Of a DNA stretch of 59,416 nt, positions 16,004 through 24,717 are shown piece by piece (the stretch's first letter is position 1; each line of letters opens with the position of its first letter). A program made the position numbers and the translations under genes. This stretch comes from DATBGS01 sp036557885. Lineage in GTDB: Bacteria > Chloroflexota > Ktedonobacteria > Ktedonobacterales > DATBGS01. The DNA is taken from assembly GCA_036557885.1 (NCBI GenBank), contig DATBGS010000057.1, positions 1 to 59,416 of the forward strand, in the 5' to 3' direction. Under the pieces are notes generated by a model. That model did no database searches. It had not been told where the DNA came from and saw only the letters and a list, made by a program, of their open reading frames with translations.

Positions 16004-16747
16004 TCAGGATACGGCTTGCGCCCACTCCAGCGTGCAGAGGATGGCCCCAGACAGCCGCCCGGAGGCAAGCGCCAACTGCGCGGCTTCCTCGGCGCTGCGC
16101 CTGAACTGCTCACCTGCATGGGTAAGCACGAGCACGGCTGCTGCGCTGGCGGGCACCTTTTTGAGCAGCCCGTGCTCGTGCGTGGCAAGACTGGCAAGCG
16201 CTTTGGGGGTAATGAGTTCGCCAGGTTGTAAGCCGGTGATGGCCGCCACGCGCTCTGGGCGATGAGCGATGGCCTCGCTGAGGGGTTGGCCGAGCGCTTC
16301 GGCGCTGGCAAGCAGCAGGACAAGATCAGCGCTTTGAGGGATGACAGGCTCGTGATCGGCAGGAGCTTTGATCATCGCGCCCCTGGCTCCATCAGCCTCA
16401 ACGAATACCGCGCCAATGCGCGGAAGCTGACCCAGATCAGCTACCCATTCTGGCGGAAGGCCGCGCAGCTTGCCTTCAGGGGTTGGGGCAGTTGCCAGGC
16501 TGATGCGTTGATGGGTTTGCAGGGCAACGCTGGCCTGTGCCATGAGCAAAGACCGGTCTGGCTCAATAATCAGGGTGCCTGTCTGGTCTGGCGTGGGCGG
16601 GAAGATGTGGGTAGTCGTCGTGGTAATGACGCGCTGGCCTTGCGCAGCCAGTTCTGCTGCCAGGCGATACATCGTGGTGGTTTTGCCGCCCGCGCCAACA
16701 AGCGCAACGATGCTGCCTGGCTTGAGCGGGAGCAGTTCGCTGAGCAT
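16004..16747 (-). CDS. yqeC: YqeC-like selenium-dependent hydroxylase accessory protein
   Basis: P-loop protein of 247 aa matching the YqeC family, a genomic marker of selenium-dependent molybdenum hydroxylases. The Walker A motif GAGGKTTTMYRLA lies at about residues 18-30; VFVEADGARG (about 114-123) and KAPADHEPVIP are the family blocks. By comparative genomics the family is linked to maturation of the labile selenium cofactor of enzymes such as xanthine dehydrogenase. A molybdenum hydroxylase pair stands at the start of this window. The gene is 5 bp downstream of a DinB-like gene. No selD or yqeB is visible here, so the selenium link rests on this gene alone. Confidence 0.88.
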   Translation of the reverse strand: MLSELLPLKPGSIVALVGAGGKTTTMYRLAAELAAQGQRVITTTTTHIFPPTPDQTGTLIIEPDRSLLMAQASVALQTHQRISLATAPTPEGKLRGLPPEWVADLGQLPRIGAVFVEADGARGAMIKAPADHEPVIPQSADLVLLLASAEALGQPLSEAIAHRPERVAAITGLQPGELITPKALASLATHEHGLLKKVPASAAAVLVLTHAGEQFRRSAEEAAQLALASGRLSGAILCTLEWAQAVS

Positions 16748-16752
16748 ACGCC

Positions 16753-17271
16753 TTAGTTTTTCTTCTCCTGGCGCCCAAGCTGTGCTTCAATATCAGCGAT
16801 GTGGTCATGGTAGTGTTCATAGGTGCTGCTTGCCACCATTGCTGCGAGCGTTTCTGTCATCTGGTCTTCAGGAATCGCCATCACTTCGTCGAGCATGCGC
16901 CGGAATACCCGCTGGGCATCCAGTCTGATCTCGGCCCAGGAGAGGGGATGAATGGCCTGAAAGATGACGGCGTTGGCCTCGTCATCGTCAATCAAAGGTG
17001 AGCTGAAGTCGGGATAGCCATGCGTTGCGAGAAATGTCGCCAGTTCTTCGGGCGTCTGGCTGGGCTGAGACTCGATCCCTTTGCGGCGCTCCTTCAGGCG
17101 ATCCGCAAGAAAGCGCTCATACGCGGTAACATGGCCTACAATGTCCTTGATGGACCACTCCCCCGCTGCGCCTGGTAGCTCTCTCTGAGATGGACCAACA
17201 CGGTTGATCAGTTTCTTCCAGGCGAGTTGCTCAGCTTGAAGGCGCTCCAACAAGCGTGTCTTTTGGCTCAC
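16753..17271 (-). CDS. DinB/ClbS-like four-helix protein (GTG start)
   Basis: Protein of 172 aa with DinB-superfamily features, closest to the ClbS/DfsB type: GEWSIKDIVGHVTAYERFLADRL near the N-terminus (quoted short as WSIKDIVGHV) and TYEHYHDHIADIEAQL at the C-terminus. The start is a GTG at 17271 with AAAGG 8 nt upstream. It precedes yqeC by 5 bp and is probably co-transcribed with it. ClbS is a cyclopropane hydrolase protecting from colibactin, but most relatives have no known role, so no specific activity is claimed. Divergent from codA. Confidence 0.82.
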   Translation of the reverse strand: MSQKTRLLERLQAEQLAWKKLINRVGPSQRELPGAAGEWSIKDIVGHVTAYERFLADRLKERRKGIESQPSQTPEELATFLATHGYPDFSSPLIDDDEANAVIFQAIHPLSWAEIRLDAQRVFRRMLDEVMAIPEDQMTETLAAMVASSTYEHYHDHIADIEAQLGRQEKKN

Positions 17272-17310
17272 TTCAAGACCTTTCTAGCAGCAAAATGCAA
17301 GCAACGCTGG

Positions 17311-17339
17311 TGGACAATTTTACTCTGCCAGCATATCAT
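17311..17339 (+). promoter_or_regulatory. probable promoter of codA
   Basis: TGGACA (17311-17316), 17-bp spacer, TATCAT (17334-17339), 50 bp upstream of the codA start. Five of six -35 and four of six -10 bases match the consensus. Confidence 0.5.
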
Positions 17340-17389
17340 AATCGCACTAAAACGCCGATAGAGCTTCTATGCGAGGAGGATATATCTCC

Positions 17390-18673
17390 ATGCCTCTTGA
17401 CTTGATCATTCGCAATGCCCACTTGCCACAGCAAACCCATGTGACCGACATTGGGATTCAAGGTGGGAAGTTCACCCATATTGGCCCGCATCTGAAGGAC
17501 AGCGCGACACGCGAGATTGACGCGGGCGGGCGGCTGGTGTCGCCTCCGCTGATAGATTGCCATGTCCATCTGGATGCTGTGCTGACGGTGGGGCAGCCGC
17601 GCTATAACCAGAGCGGGACGCTCATTGAGGGCATCCAGATTTGGAGCGAGCGCAAGCCCAGCCTGACGCATGAGGATGTGAAGCGCCGGGCAACCGAGGC
17701 GATTAAGTGGGAGGTGGCGCAGGGCGCGCTGTTTATTCGCTCGCATGTGGATGTGTGCGATCCAAAGCTGGTGGCGCTGCGCGCAATGGTGGAGGTGCAG
17801 CAAGAGGTGAAGGACATCTGCGAGTTGCAGATTGTGGCCTTCCCGCAGGATGGCATTCTGTCCTTCCCCAACGGCAAAGAGTTGATGGACGAGGCGATGC
17901 GCCTGGGTGCGAATGTGGTCGGCGGCATTCCGCATTACGAGTGGACGCGCGAGATGGGTGTAGAGGATGTCAATATCGCCTTCGAGCTTGCGCGGCGCTA
18001 CAACCGCGATATTGATTGCCATTGCGATGAGACAGACGACCCGCATTCCCGCTTTACCGAGGTCATGGCGGCCAATACCTTGCAGCAAGGCTGGAATGGC
18101 CGCGTGACGGTGAGCCACTGCACCGCCATGCACTCCTGGGATAATGCGTTTGCGTTTAAGCTGATTCGGCTGCTGGCGCGCGGGCAGATGAATGTGATCT
18201 GCAATCCCTATGACAATATCATTCTGCAAGGGCGCTTTGATACGTATCCCAAGCGGCGTGGAATGGCGCGGCTCAAGGAACTGTTGCAAGCAGGAGTCAA
18301 CGTCTCGCTGGGGCATGATTCGATTATGGACCCCTGGTATCCGATGGGGCGCGGCGATATGCTGGCGGCGGCAAGCCTGGCGCTGCACATCGCGCAAATG
18401 AGCGGGCATGATGAGATTGCCACCATGTACGATCTCATCACGACGAATGCCGCGCGCACGCTCAACGTAACTGATCGCTACGGCATTGAAGAAGGGAAGC
18501 CCGCGAATTTGATTATTGTGGATGCCGCTGGGCCGCATGATGCGCTGCGATTGGTGCCAGCACGTTTGCATGTGATCAAAGACGGAAATGTAGTGGCAAG
18601 CACCACGCCCAGCCAGAGCCACCTGCACCACGCAGGGAAAGACGAGGCGGTTACGTTCGTGCCGCACTCGTAG
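17390..18673 (+). CDS. codA: cytosine deaminase-like amidohydrolase
   Basis: Metal-dependent amidohydrolase of 427 aa, the same length as E. coli CodA, predicted to deaminate cytosine to uracil. Metal and catalytic motifs: CHVHLD at 57-62, the HCDETDD block matching CodA HCDE, SHCTAMHSW, and GHDSIMDPWYP with the catalytic Asp. The second ATG at 17390 is chosen because the GAGGAGG site sits between the two in-frame ATGs. It is divergent from the DinB/yqeC operon. Uracil produced would be salvaged by the upp product encoded at 51534. Related enzymes act on creatinine, isoguanine or triazine products, so cytosine is probable rather than certain. Confidence 0.85.
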   Translation: MPLDLIIRNAHLPQQTHVTDIGIQGGKFTHIGPHLKDSATREIDAGGRLVSPPLIDCHVHLDAVLTVGQPRYNQSGTLIEGIQIWSERKPSLTHEDVKRRATEAIKWEVAQGALFIRSHVDVCDPKLVALRAMVEVQQEVKDICELQIVAFPQDGILSFPNGKELMDEAMRLGANVVGGIPHYEWTREMGVEDVNIAFELARRYNRDIDCHCDETDDPHSRFTEVMAANTLQQGWNGRVTVSHCTAMHSWDNAFAFKLIRLLARGQMNVICNPYDNIILQGRFDTYPKRRGMARLKELLQAGVNVSLGHDSIMDPWYPMGRGDMLAAASLALHIAQMSGHDEIATMYDLITTNAARTLNVTDRYGIEEGKPANLIIVDAAGPHDALRLVPARLHVIKDGNVVASTTPSQSHLHHAGKDEAVTFVPHS

Positions 18674-18763
18674 CGGTTGGTGATGGTTCAGGTTGGTGGC
18701 GCGTCATTGGAGATAGACCTTATTGCAGGGCATGATCATGCCTTCCAGAAAGGAATATCCCCC

Positions 18764-19492
18764 ATGCGCGTGTCATTCTCAAGACGCAGACTTTCTCTTT
18801 CCTGTAGTCTACTGGTGCTTTTGAGTGTTCTGGTGGGCTGTGGAAGTGGTCAAGTAACCCAGCGGCCAACGCCGACACGGGGAGTTGTTGCGACGTTGGC
18901 GCCTTCTCCAACTGTGGCGCCTGTAGGTAGCCCAACGGCTACCCCGGACAAGAGATTGCGTCCCCCAGCGGTGAACGGCCCGCTGGGGCCAGCACCCACC
19001 AATTGCCCGACTTCGTCAACGCTCCAGACGTACTCGCCAAACAATTTTGGTGGCGGTTTTAGTTCTCCTATCTCGTTCCTGGGAGCTTCCCCAGTCTGGC
19101 AGCTTGGCTTGGGCGATGCAAGCAGCCCCATTGCTCTCTACTGGGATAGTTCGCAGCCCTGGCCGTCCACCAAGGTGATGTGGGTGGTAGGACCAAACTA
19201 CAATCAGCCGGTGACATTGACGGGGCAAGATGTGCGCTCCGGCACGCCGCTCTGGTTTCAGGTCTATCCCAGCAACGCTATTCCAACCAGTGATCCAAAC
19301 GCGGATTCGAGCTATACCACGCACGCGGTGCTTGACCCCACTGCGCCAAATCGTGGGGCCACCGAAAACAGCACCGGCCATTGGGGTATCTGGGGGATTG
19401 GCCTGATTGCGTTGGCTGCTGGATGTTATGAATTGGATGCGACCTGGGCAGAGGGAAGCTGGAGCGCGATTTATGCGTTTGGAGGCGCCTGA
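18764..19492 (+). CDS. hypothetical lipoprotein
   Basis: Protein of 242 aa with a lipoprotein signal: basic start MRVSFSRRR, hydrophobic core and lipobox VLVGC at Cys26. A Thr/Pro-rich linker (about 30-75) leads to a globular C-terminal domain rich in Trp, Gly and Ser (SSPIALYWDSSQPWPSTKVM, WFQVYPSNAIP) that ends in CYELDATWAEGSWS. I do not recognise the family; the domain is beta-rich in appearance and would be outside the membrane. The start at 18764 has AAAGGA 10 nt upstream. It is 90 bp after codA; co-transcription is possible. Confidence 0.7.
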   Translation: MRVSFSRRRLSLSCSLLVLLSVLVGCGSGQVTQRPTPTRGVVATLAPSPTVAPVGSPTATPDKRLRPPAVNGPLGPAPTNCPTSSTLQTYSPNNFGGGFSSPISFLGASPVWQLGLGDASSPIALYWDSSQPWPSTKVMWVVGPNYNQPVTLTGQDVRSGTPLWFQVYPSNAIPTSDPNADSSYTTHAVLDPTAPNRGATENSTGHWGIWGIGLIALAAGCYELDATWAEGSWSAIYAFGGA

Positions 19493-19618
19493 TCTGGTGT
19501 TTCAGGTTGCTGAAGAGTTGCGCTTCTCTCGCTCTTATGCTATAGTGGCGGCAAGCTCGTGTAGTAGCGCTTGTTGCTACGCTGGCTTCTGTCAATGACG
19601 ACAACATGTGACCACGCC

Positions 19619-19654
19619 GGTCCCTGTGGGAAGTTTTGCCCAGGGGGCCTTTTT
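19619..19654 (+). terminator. intrinsic terminator / possible attenuator in the malic enzyme leader
   Basis: Stem GGTCCCTGTGGG (19619-19630) and CCCAGGGGGCC (19639-19649), 11 pairs with one bulged G, followed by TTTTT (19650-19654). It lies 127 bp after the lipoprotein gene and 125 bp before malic enzyme. A TATAGT-like element upstream (about 19541) would put it inside a malic enzyme leader, so it may attenuate rather than only end the lipoprotein transcript. Confidence 0.6.
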
Positions 19655-19718
19655 ATGTGCTTGTGCGGCCTTGTCGCTCCCCAGGTTGCCAGGAAAGGAG
19701 GAAGGCAGGAGGGGTGTT

Positions 19719-19766
19719 ATGAGACAAAGAGGCACGCGCAGCACTACATTTCAGGCCGGGTGGTAA
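19719..19766 (+). CDS. 15-aa leader peptide ORF upstream of malic enzyme
   Basis: ATG at 19719 starts a 15-codon ORF (MRQRGTRSTTFQAGW) ending in TAA at 19764-19766. It has a near-perfect ribosome binding site (AGGAGGGG, about 5 nt spacing), stronger than that of the following gene. Its stop is 13 nt before the malic enzyme ATG and overlaps that gene's ribosome binding site region, so translational coupling or attenuation is plausible. There are three Arg but no run of one amino acid. Expression is inferred only. Confidence 0.4.
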   Translation: MRQRGTRSTTFQAGW

Positions 19767-19779
19767 GAGGAATTTTTTT

Positions 19780-21228
19780 ATGATTTCAACTCCAAGCGCA
19801 AGTTATAGTTTTACAGCGCGAATTGACATTCCCAATCAGATTGGGATGTTTAGCAAGGTGACAGAGGCGATTGCCGGGGCAGGCGGCGACCTGGGGGCGA
19901 TTGACATTGTGCGCTATGGCCGCGAGACGATTACCCGCGATATTACCGTCAACGCGGCAGACGAGCACCATGCTGAAAACATTGTCGCAGCCCTCAAACG
20001 CGTGGCTGGCATTAGCGTTGTCAATGTCTCTGACCGCACGTTTTTGCTGCACCTGGGTGGCAAGATTGAAGTGCACAGCAAGACGCCCCTCAAGACACGC
20101 GATCAGCTTTCGATGGCCTATACTCCTGGGGTCGCCAGGATTTGTAAGGCGATTGCGGAAGACCCCAGCAAAGCCTTTCAATTGACCATTAAGGGCAACA
20201 CGGTGGCCGTTGTGACGGATGGCTCGGCGGTGCTGGGGCTTGGGGATATTGGCCCGGAAGCGGCTATGCCGGTGATGGAAGGCAAAGCCATGCTCTTTAA
20301 GGAGTTTGGCGGGGTGGATGCCTTCCCGATTTGCCTGAATGCCCGCGACCCGGACGAGATCGTGCGCATGGTGACGGCGCTGGCACCCACCTTTGGCGGC
20401 ATCAATCTGGAGGATATTGCCGCGCCGCGCTGCTTTGAGATCGAGGAGAAGCTTCAGGCGGCGCTGGATATTCCCGTCTTTCACGATGACCAGCATGGCA
20501 CCGCTATTGTGGTGCTGGCGGCGCTGCTCAATGCCGCCGAGATTGTTGGCAAGAGGCTAAGCGACCTGCGTGTGGTGATCAATGGGATTGGCGCGGCGGG
20601 CGCGGCCTGCACCAAGATATTGATGCAGGCAGGTGTGGGCAATGTAGTTGGGTGTGATCGGCAAGGCGCGATTCATCGCCAGCGGCCAGATATTCTGCGC
20701 GGTGAGAATGCCTCTAAAGTCTGGTATGCAGAACACACCAACCCTGACGGGTACACAGGCAATCTCTGTGATGTAATTGTCGGGGCTGATGTGTTTATCG
20801 GCGTTTCCGCGCCAGAGGTGCTCACGGTGGACGATGTGCAGCGGATGGCGAAAGACCCGATTGTCTTTGCGCTGGCGAATCCAGTGCCGGAGATTGCGCC
20901 AGAGGATGCACTGGCGCATGTGGCAGTCATGGCGACGGGCCGGAGCGATTACCCCAACCAGATCAACAACGTGCTGGCGTTCCCAGGACTGTTCAAGGGA
21001 GCGCTTTCCTGCCGGGCACGCAAGGTGAACGAAGAGATGAAGCTGGCGGCAGCCTACGCTATTCGGGATGTGGTGCGACAGGATGAATGGGGGCCAGAGT
21101 ACATCATGCCGAGCGTGTTTGATGAGCGAGTGGCCGCAGCGGTTGCCAAAGCAGTGGTTGAGGCAGCAGAGCGCACCGGAGTGGCGCGGCGGCGTGTGCC
21201 AGCCCCCGCGCTGGTAGCAAGCCGCTAA
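19780..21228 (+). CDS. malic enzyme with N-terminal ACT domain
   Basis: Decarboxylates malate to pyruvate with NAD(P) reduction; 482 aa. Residues about 8-80 are an ACT domain (ARIDIPNQIGMFSKVTEAI), an amino-acid-sensing module. The catalytic part shows SMAYTPGVARIC with the catalytic Tyr, VTDGSAVLGLGDIGPEA, the metal site NLEDIAAPRCFEIE and HDDQHGTAIV, then the Rossmann motif VINGIGAAGAACTK and FALANPVPEI. The ACT domain suggests allosteric control by an amino acid; which one is unknown. The ATG at 19780 has AAGAGGA upstream with a run of seven T in the spacer. It is monocistronic, ending at a strong bidirectional terminator. Confidence 0.94.
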   Translation: MISTPSASYSFTARIDIPNQIGMFSKVTEAIAGAGGDLGAIDIVRYGRETITRDITVNAADEHHAENIVAALKRVAGISVVNVSDRTFLLHLGGKIEVHSKTPLKTRDQLSMAYTPGVARICKAIAEDPSKAFQLTIKGNTVAVVTDGSAVLGLGDIGPEAAMPVMEGKAMLFKEFGGVDAFPICLNARDPDEIVRMVTALAPTFGGINLEDIAAPRCFEIEEKLQAALDIPVFHDDQHGTAIVVLAALLNAAEIVGKRLSDLRVVINGIGAAGAACTKILMQAGVGNVVGCDRQGAIHRQRPDILRGENASKVWYAEHTNPDGYTGNLCDVIVGADVFIGVSAPEVLTVDDVQRMAKDPIVFALANPVPEIAPEDALAHVAVMATGRSDYPNQINNVLAFPGLFKGALSCRARKVNEEMKLAAAYAIRDVVRQDEWGPEYIMPSVFDERVAAAVAKAVVEAAERTGVARRRVPAPALVASR

Positions 21229-21269
21229 TGGCGAAATCCTTGTGAGAAGGATGCTCAGTAGTTACTCAA

Positions 21270-21308
21270 AAAAGCGGCGGGCAGAGATTTCTTCTGCCCG
21301 CTGCTTTT
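21270..21308. terminator. bidirectional terminator
   Basis: A 16-bp stem (21270-21285 with 21293-21308), one G-T pair, 7-nt loop, with A tracts on the left and T tracts on the right, so it works on both strands. It ends malic enzyme on the plus strand, and the stop codon of the convergent minus-strand gene begins at the very next base. Confidence 0.9.
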
Positions 21309-21674
21309 CTACTTGGGAGGTTTTTTGGTAGGTGGGCGTGGGATGGTTGGTGCCTCTGGAAGGGTTGGCCCATGCCCGCTGGTGAGCCTCGGCGTGGGCG
21401 GCGGGGCTGATAAGGTTGGTTGAGACACGCGCGGGCGCTTGAAAAACATTTTAGAATAGTGCTCGTCTGGCGCAATGCCAGTCATCTCCCAGCCGTTTTT
21501 ACCCAGCCATTCCAGCACCTCATACAGCGAGGGAACAGCGCCTTCTTCATATTCTGCCGCTCGCCCGCTGCTGTGGGCTAATCGCTCTATTGGATGCCCG
21601 TTCACGTAGACGGCCTCTCCGCTGCGCCAGAGCCGGACATCCACAATAATATACTCCCATTGCTGAATAGCCAC
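21309..21674 (-). CDS. small DUF4177-like protein with Pro-rich tail (GTG start)
   Basis: Protein of 121 aa starting at GTG 21674, with GGAGGG 6 nt upstream. Residues 1-80 (QQWEYIIVDVR at the start, LYEVLEWLGKNGWEMTGI in the middle, SKMFFKRP at the end) resemble the short beta-alpha-beta DUF4177 fold, with which it shares the WEY start and NGWE turn. The last 40 residues are a Pro/Thr-rich tail, probably disordered. No catalytic residues are recognised. It lies 48 bp downstream of the propeller lipoprotein on the same strand and may be in its operon. Confidence 0.7.
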   Translation of the reverse strand: MAIQQWEYIIVDVRLWRSGEAVYVNGHPIERLAHSSGRAAEYEEGAVPSLYEVLEWLGKNGWEMTGIAPDEHYSKMFFKRPRVSQPTLSAPPPTPRLTSGHGPTLPEAPTIPRPPTKKPPK

Positions 21675-21722
21675 CCCGACCCTCCTCTTTCCTCGATGCT
21701 GTTGTGTGTTGCGCGTGCCTGG

Positions 21723-22850
21723 CTACTGGGTGGGTCTTATCGGGAGGAAACCAACCGCATTTGCGCTGGTATCGCCTTCAGTAAACCAGATATTGTTGGC
21801 GTGGTCTATGGTTAGCCCAAATGGGACACTATGGGCTGTGGGGATGGGATAGAACGTGAAAGAGCTGCTGGAGGGCTGGAAGGCGCCCACCGAGTTGTTG
21901 CCCGTATCAGTAAACCAGATGGTCCCCGCAGCGTCAACAGCCAGGCCGTAAACGCCGCCACCCGTTGAGCCACTGACAATAGCAGGCACAGCGTATTCTT
22001 GAATGGCGCCAGTAGCCGGGTCCAGGCGGCCAAGTTTGCCAGCAGTGTATTCGGCAAACCAGATGGCGCCATCGGGCGCCGCCACTACCTCCATGATGCC
22101 AGCATCCGCTGTTGGCGGCGTGTAGCTTTGCATGGCGGCGGTCTGCGGGTCCATGCGCACAATTTTATGCGCGCCTAATTCGCTGAACCAGATGATACCC
22201 TGTTCGTCTATCGCCAGGCCATAAGGCGCGGCAATGTGGTTGGAGTCGGTTCCAGGGATGGGGTATTCGTGCATCTGGCCGGTGGCCGGGTTGAGTTGAC
22301 CAATCCGGTCCGCGCTCAGTTCGGTGAACCAGAGATTGCCCTGCGCGTCAAACGCGAGATCGTTGGGACCGCTGGGGTTATGGTCTGGGCGCGGGGTCGT
22401 CGGATAGGTTTTGAAGGTCTGGCTCTCTGGGAAGAACTCGCCAATGTAGCCCGCATTTTGCTCAGCAAACCAGACGTGCTGCTGCGGATCAATGACGATG
22501 CCCATGATGCCGTAATCGCCATTTGGTGCGAGCCATTCATCAAGCTGGCCGGTTTTGGGATTGAGGCGGCCAAGGCGATTGCCGTTCATTTCGCCAAACC
22601 AGATGTTGCCGCTGCTATCCACTGCCGGGCGCATGAGGCCGCTCTGCGGGTGTGGCACGCTGTATTCTTTGATCGTCGTGGTTGAGATGGTATACGCCAG
22701 CGGGGAGGTGTTTCCCTGGCCGGAGGGATTGGTTGGTATAGTCAAGCCACATCCAGCCAGCGCCAGCCCAAGAGCGAGCAGGAAAGCTGACAAGAAGAAC
22801 GCCAGCGGCTTCTTCTGGCTGCGTATCACCTTTTGAGTTGTAGACACCAT
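21723..22850 (-). CDS. Vgb-like beta-propeller lipoprotein
   Basis: Protein of 375 aa with a lipoprotein signal (hydrophobic 17-32, lipobox LALAGC) followed by six to seven repeats of a propeller blade, each with a motif such as GNIWFGEMNGNRLGRLNPKTG, seen again as IWFSELGAHKI, IWFAEYTAGKLGRLDP and IWFTDTGNN. This is the streptogramin/virginiamycin B lyase fold (Vgb), but membership in the fold does not prove lyase activity, and the lipid anchor suggests a surface binding role. It lies 145 bp downstream of the anti-sigma factor gene on the same strand, placing two propeller-type proteins in one cluster. Confidence 0.85.
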   Translation of the reverse strand: MVSTTQKVIRSQKKPLAFFLSAFLLALGLALAGCGLTIPTNPSGQGNTSPLAYTISTTTIKEYSVPHPQSGLMRPAVDSSGNIWFGEMNGNRLGRLNPKTGQLDEWLAPNGDYGIMGIVIDPQQHVWFAEQNAGYIGEFFPESQTFKTYPTTPRPDHNPSGPNDLAFDAQGNLWFTELSADRIGQLNPATGQMHEYPIPGTDSNHIAAPYGLAIDEQGIIWFSELGAHKIVRMDPQTAAMQSYTPPTADAGIMEVVAAPDGAIWFAEYTAGKLGRLDPATGAIQEYAVPAIVSGSTGGGVYGLAVDAAGTIWFTDTGNNSVGAFQPSSSSFTFYPIPTAHSVPFGLTIDHANNIWFTEGDTSANAVGFLPIRPTQ

Positions 22851-22995
22851 AGCAGATGCTCGAAAAATATGCTGGGAATGCGCCAGGCATGCTGGCTCGT
22901 GGATTTCGGGAAATCCCGCTTACTATCACACTTGTATTTTATCGCATCGGCCTGGTGTTTGGGAATAGCCCTGGGCAGAGTCCTGGCTGTGAAGG

Positions 22996-24717
22996 CTAGG
23001 GGGCAAGAATGACGCGCTCTTGAAATTGCAGGTCAATCGGAGAAACAACCTGCCCCGTTTGCGTGGAGAAGGCGAGGAGTGATGTTGGCTTTTGGATGTA
23101 AGTGCCATCGGTGGGTTGCTTGGAGAGATAGAGCGTCTGCCCGTCCCCGCTTATCTGGACATCATTAAACGTGTCGCCCTTGTACCATCTATTGACCAGC
23201 TTCCCATTCTGGGCATTGATTTTCCACAAGCCCAGGTACTCAGTATTTTCTTGCCAGGTGCCATCGGAAAAGATTTGGGCGGTCTGGCTTTCGCCGGTCA
23301 CATAGAGCCACTGCCCATCAGGAGAGATGACGCCATGCTCTTTGCGCCCGTTGAGCGGCGTTGCGATAGCCCTAAGCAATGTGGTTCCACCTGGGCTAAG
23401 ATCAGCCGGTGTTTGGGTCGTGTCTGTGATGGGCAGGTCGGAGAACCCAGACCACTTGAGGAGATACAGTGTCAGTAAGCGATCACGCGAAGGGTCATTG
23501 TAGGGGGCGTAGACGAGATAGAGCATGGTACGGTCAGGCGAAAAGATGATCGCAGGGTGATACACCCCCGGAATTGGGTCGCCTTGCTTGTAGGGTGTGT
23601 TGGCCGGATCAGCGCCGCTGGCAAGCTCAGTAAGCTGCTGGATTTGGATGGACACCAGGCCGGTTTCTCCAATACGTGCCTGCATGACTTGCGTGGGCGC
23701 CGTTTTTTCTGTGAAGGCGTACAGCGTGGCGCCATCCTGAGCGAGGGCAAAGCCATCGCTGTTTGGCAAGAAGGGGAGTGTGGCCCGCCAGCTTTCTTGT
23801 ATTCCTGTGGGCTGGTTGAGATAGGATTGGAGCCAGATGGTTGTGGCGCCATTGCTGTATTCGGGCATAACGGCGTAAATATGCTGCCCATCATCACTGA
23901 TCGCCAGCGCGTCCACATAATGGCCCGTTTTGATCTTGGGGCCAAGTTTCCACTGGTCCAGCCAGACCACCTGGAGGTAGACCGCGCTGTCGTTTTGGGT
24001 TGGCGCGATAGCCAGCACCAGGGTGCGACGATCTGCGGTAATCGCGGACAAGATGACGTTTCCGACAGGGAGCGACTTCAAGCCAGGTAGAGGTTGGCCG
24101 GTTCTGGGGTCCAGCGGGATGAGTGTCTGGTGTGTTCTGGTGTCATTAAACACCAGGACGCCGCATTGCCAGGTTGCTGCTTGCCCCGTGTTTGTCCTGG
24201 CGAGGCAGCCTGCTGGGTGCATCACTGTGCTTTGTCCTCGTTCAACTATCAGCCAGCGAAAGCCAGCCAGCAGAATGGCAAGCAGCAGCACAGCAGCCAG
24301 GCCGCTAAATGCGTTTAGGAGACGTTGCCGACGCCGCAGACGCGAGTCTGGGTGGAGCAGATATGGGTGATTGCGAGAAGGTGGTTCTTGCTCTAGCTCC
24401 TTCTCATCTTTAGAAAGCGAGGTTGTTTGCCGCTTGAGAAGCCGGAGAGAACGGTTTGTGGCTGAGGGTTTTTGCGCAATATTCACCGAAGAAGGCGCGG
24501 CACTGCTGGGCATGAGACGCGGCATGGCCCTGGAGAGCGCGCGATATTCTTCCAGGCGTTGCTGGCAGGCGGGGCAGCTTTCAAGACGCGCGGCAAGCTG
24601 CGCCTCTTCTGCTGCTGAGAGCAGGCGCATGGCTCCAAGAGCAAGCAGTTCGTCGTCGTGTTCGCAGCGTTTCGAGGTCATCTGCGCCTCGCTTTCTCCT
24701 TCTTGTGCGGTGCTCAT
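22996..24717 (-). CDS. membrane anti-sigma factor with extracytoplasmic propeller-like domain
   Basis: Protein of 573 aa. The cytoplasmic N-terminus (1-75) has a zinc-finger-type anti-sigma pattern: CEHDDELLALGAMRLLSAAEE, quoted in part as CEHDDELLALGAM, and LESCPACQQRLEEY. A transmembrane segment is at about 137-160 (LAAVLLLAILLAGFRWLIV). The remaining 400 residues contain repeats with beta-propeller character (AISDDGQHIYAVMPE, LAQDGATLYAF, ISPDGQWLYVTGES, ISGDGQTLYLS) and would be outside the membrane. The start overlaps the sigma factor stop (ATGA). By analogy the protein sequesters the sigma factor and releases it on an envelope signal perceived by the propeller; the signal is unknown. 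Confidence 0.85.
   Translation of the reverse strand: MSTAQEGESEAQMTSKRCEHDDELLALGAMRLLSAAEEAQLAARLESCPACQQRLEEYRALSRAMPRLMPSSAAPSSVNIAQKPSATNRSLRLLKRQTTSLSKDEKELEQEPPSRNHPYLLHPDSRLRRRQRLLNAFSGLAAVLLLAILLAGFRWLIVERGQSTVMHPAGCLARTNTGQAATWQCGVLVFNDTRTHQTLIPLDPRTGQPLPGLKSLPVGNVILSAITADRRTLVLAIAPTQNDSAVYLQVVWLDQWKLGPKIKTGHYVDALAISDDGQHIYAVMPEYSNGATTIWLQSYLNQPTGIQESWRATLPFLPNSDGFALAQDGATLYAFTEKTAPTQVMQARIGETGLVSIQIQQLTELASGADPANTPYKQGDPIPGVYHPAIIFSPDRTMLYLVYAPYNDPSRDRLLTLYLLKWSGFSDLPITDTTQTPADLSPGGTTLLRAIATPLNGRKEHGVISPDGQWLYVTGESQTAQIFSDGTWQENTEYLGLWKINAQNGKLVNRWYKGDTFNDVQISGDGQTLYLSKQPTDGTYIQKPTSLLAFSTQTGQVVSPIDLQFQERVILAP

Noticed and set aside
17336..18667. Long open frame (443 codons) on the minus strand opposite codA
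   Set aside because: It is the antisense of a clear amidohydrolase gene, is His/Arg-rich without any recognisable motif, and has no ribosome binding site.
19756..19768. GGGTGGTAAGAGG resembling the T-box core before malic enzyme
   Set aside because: It matches only the first eight bases of the T-box core and no terminator lies after it, and no specifier loop was recognised.
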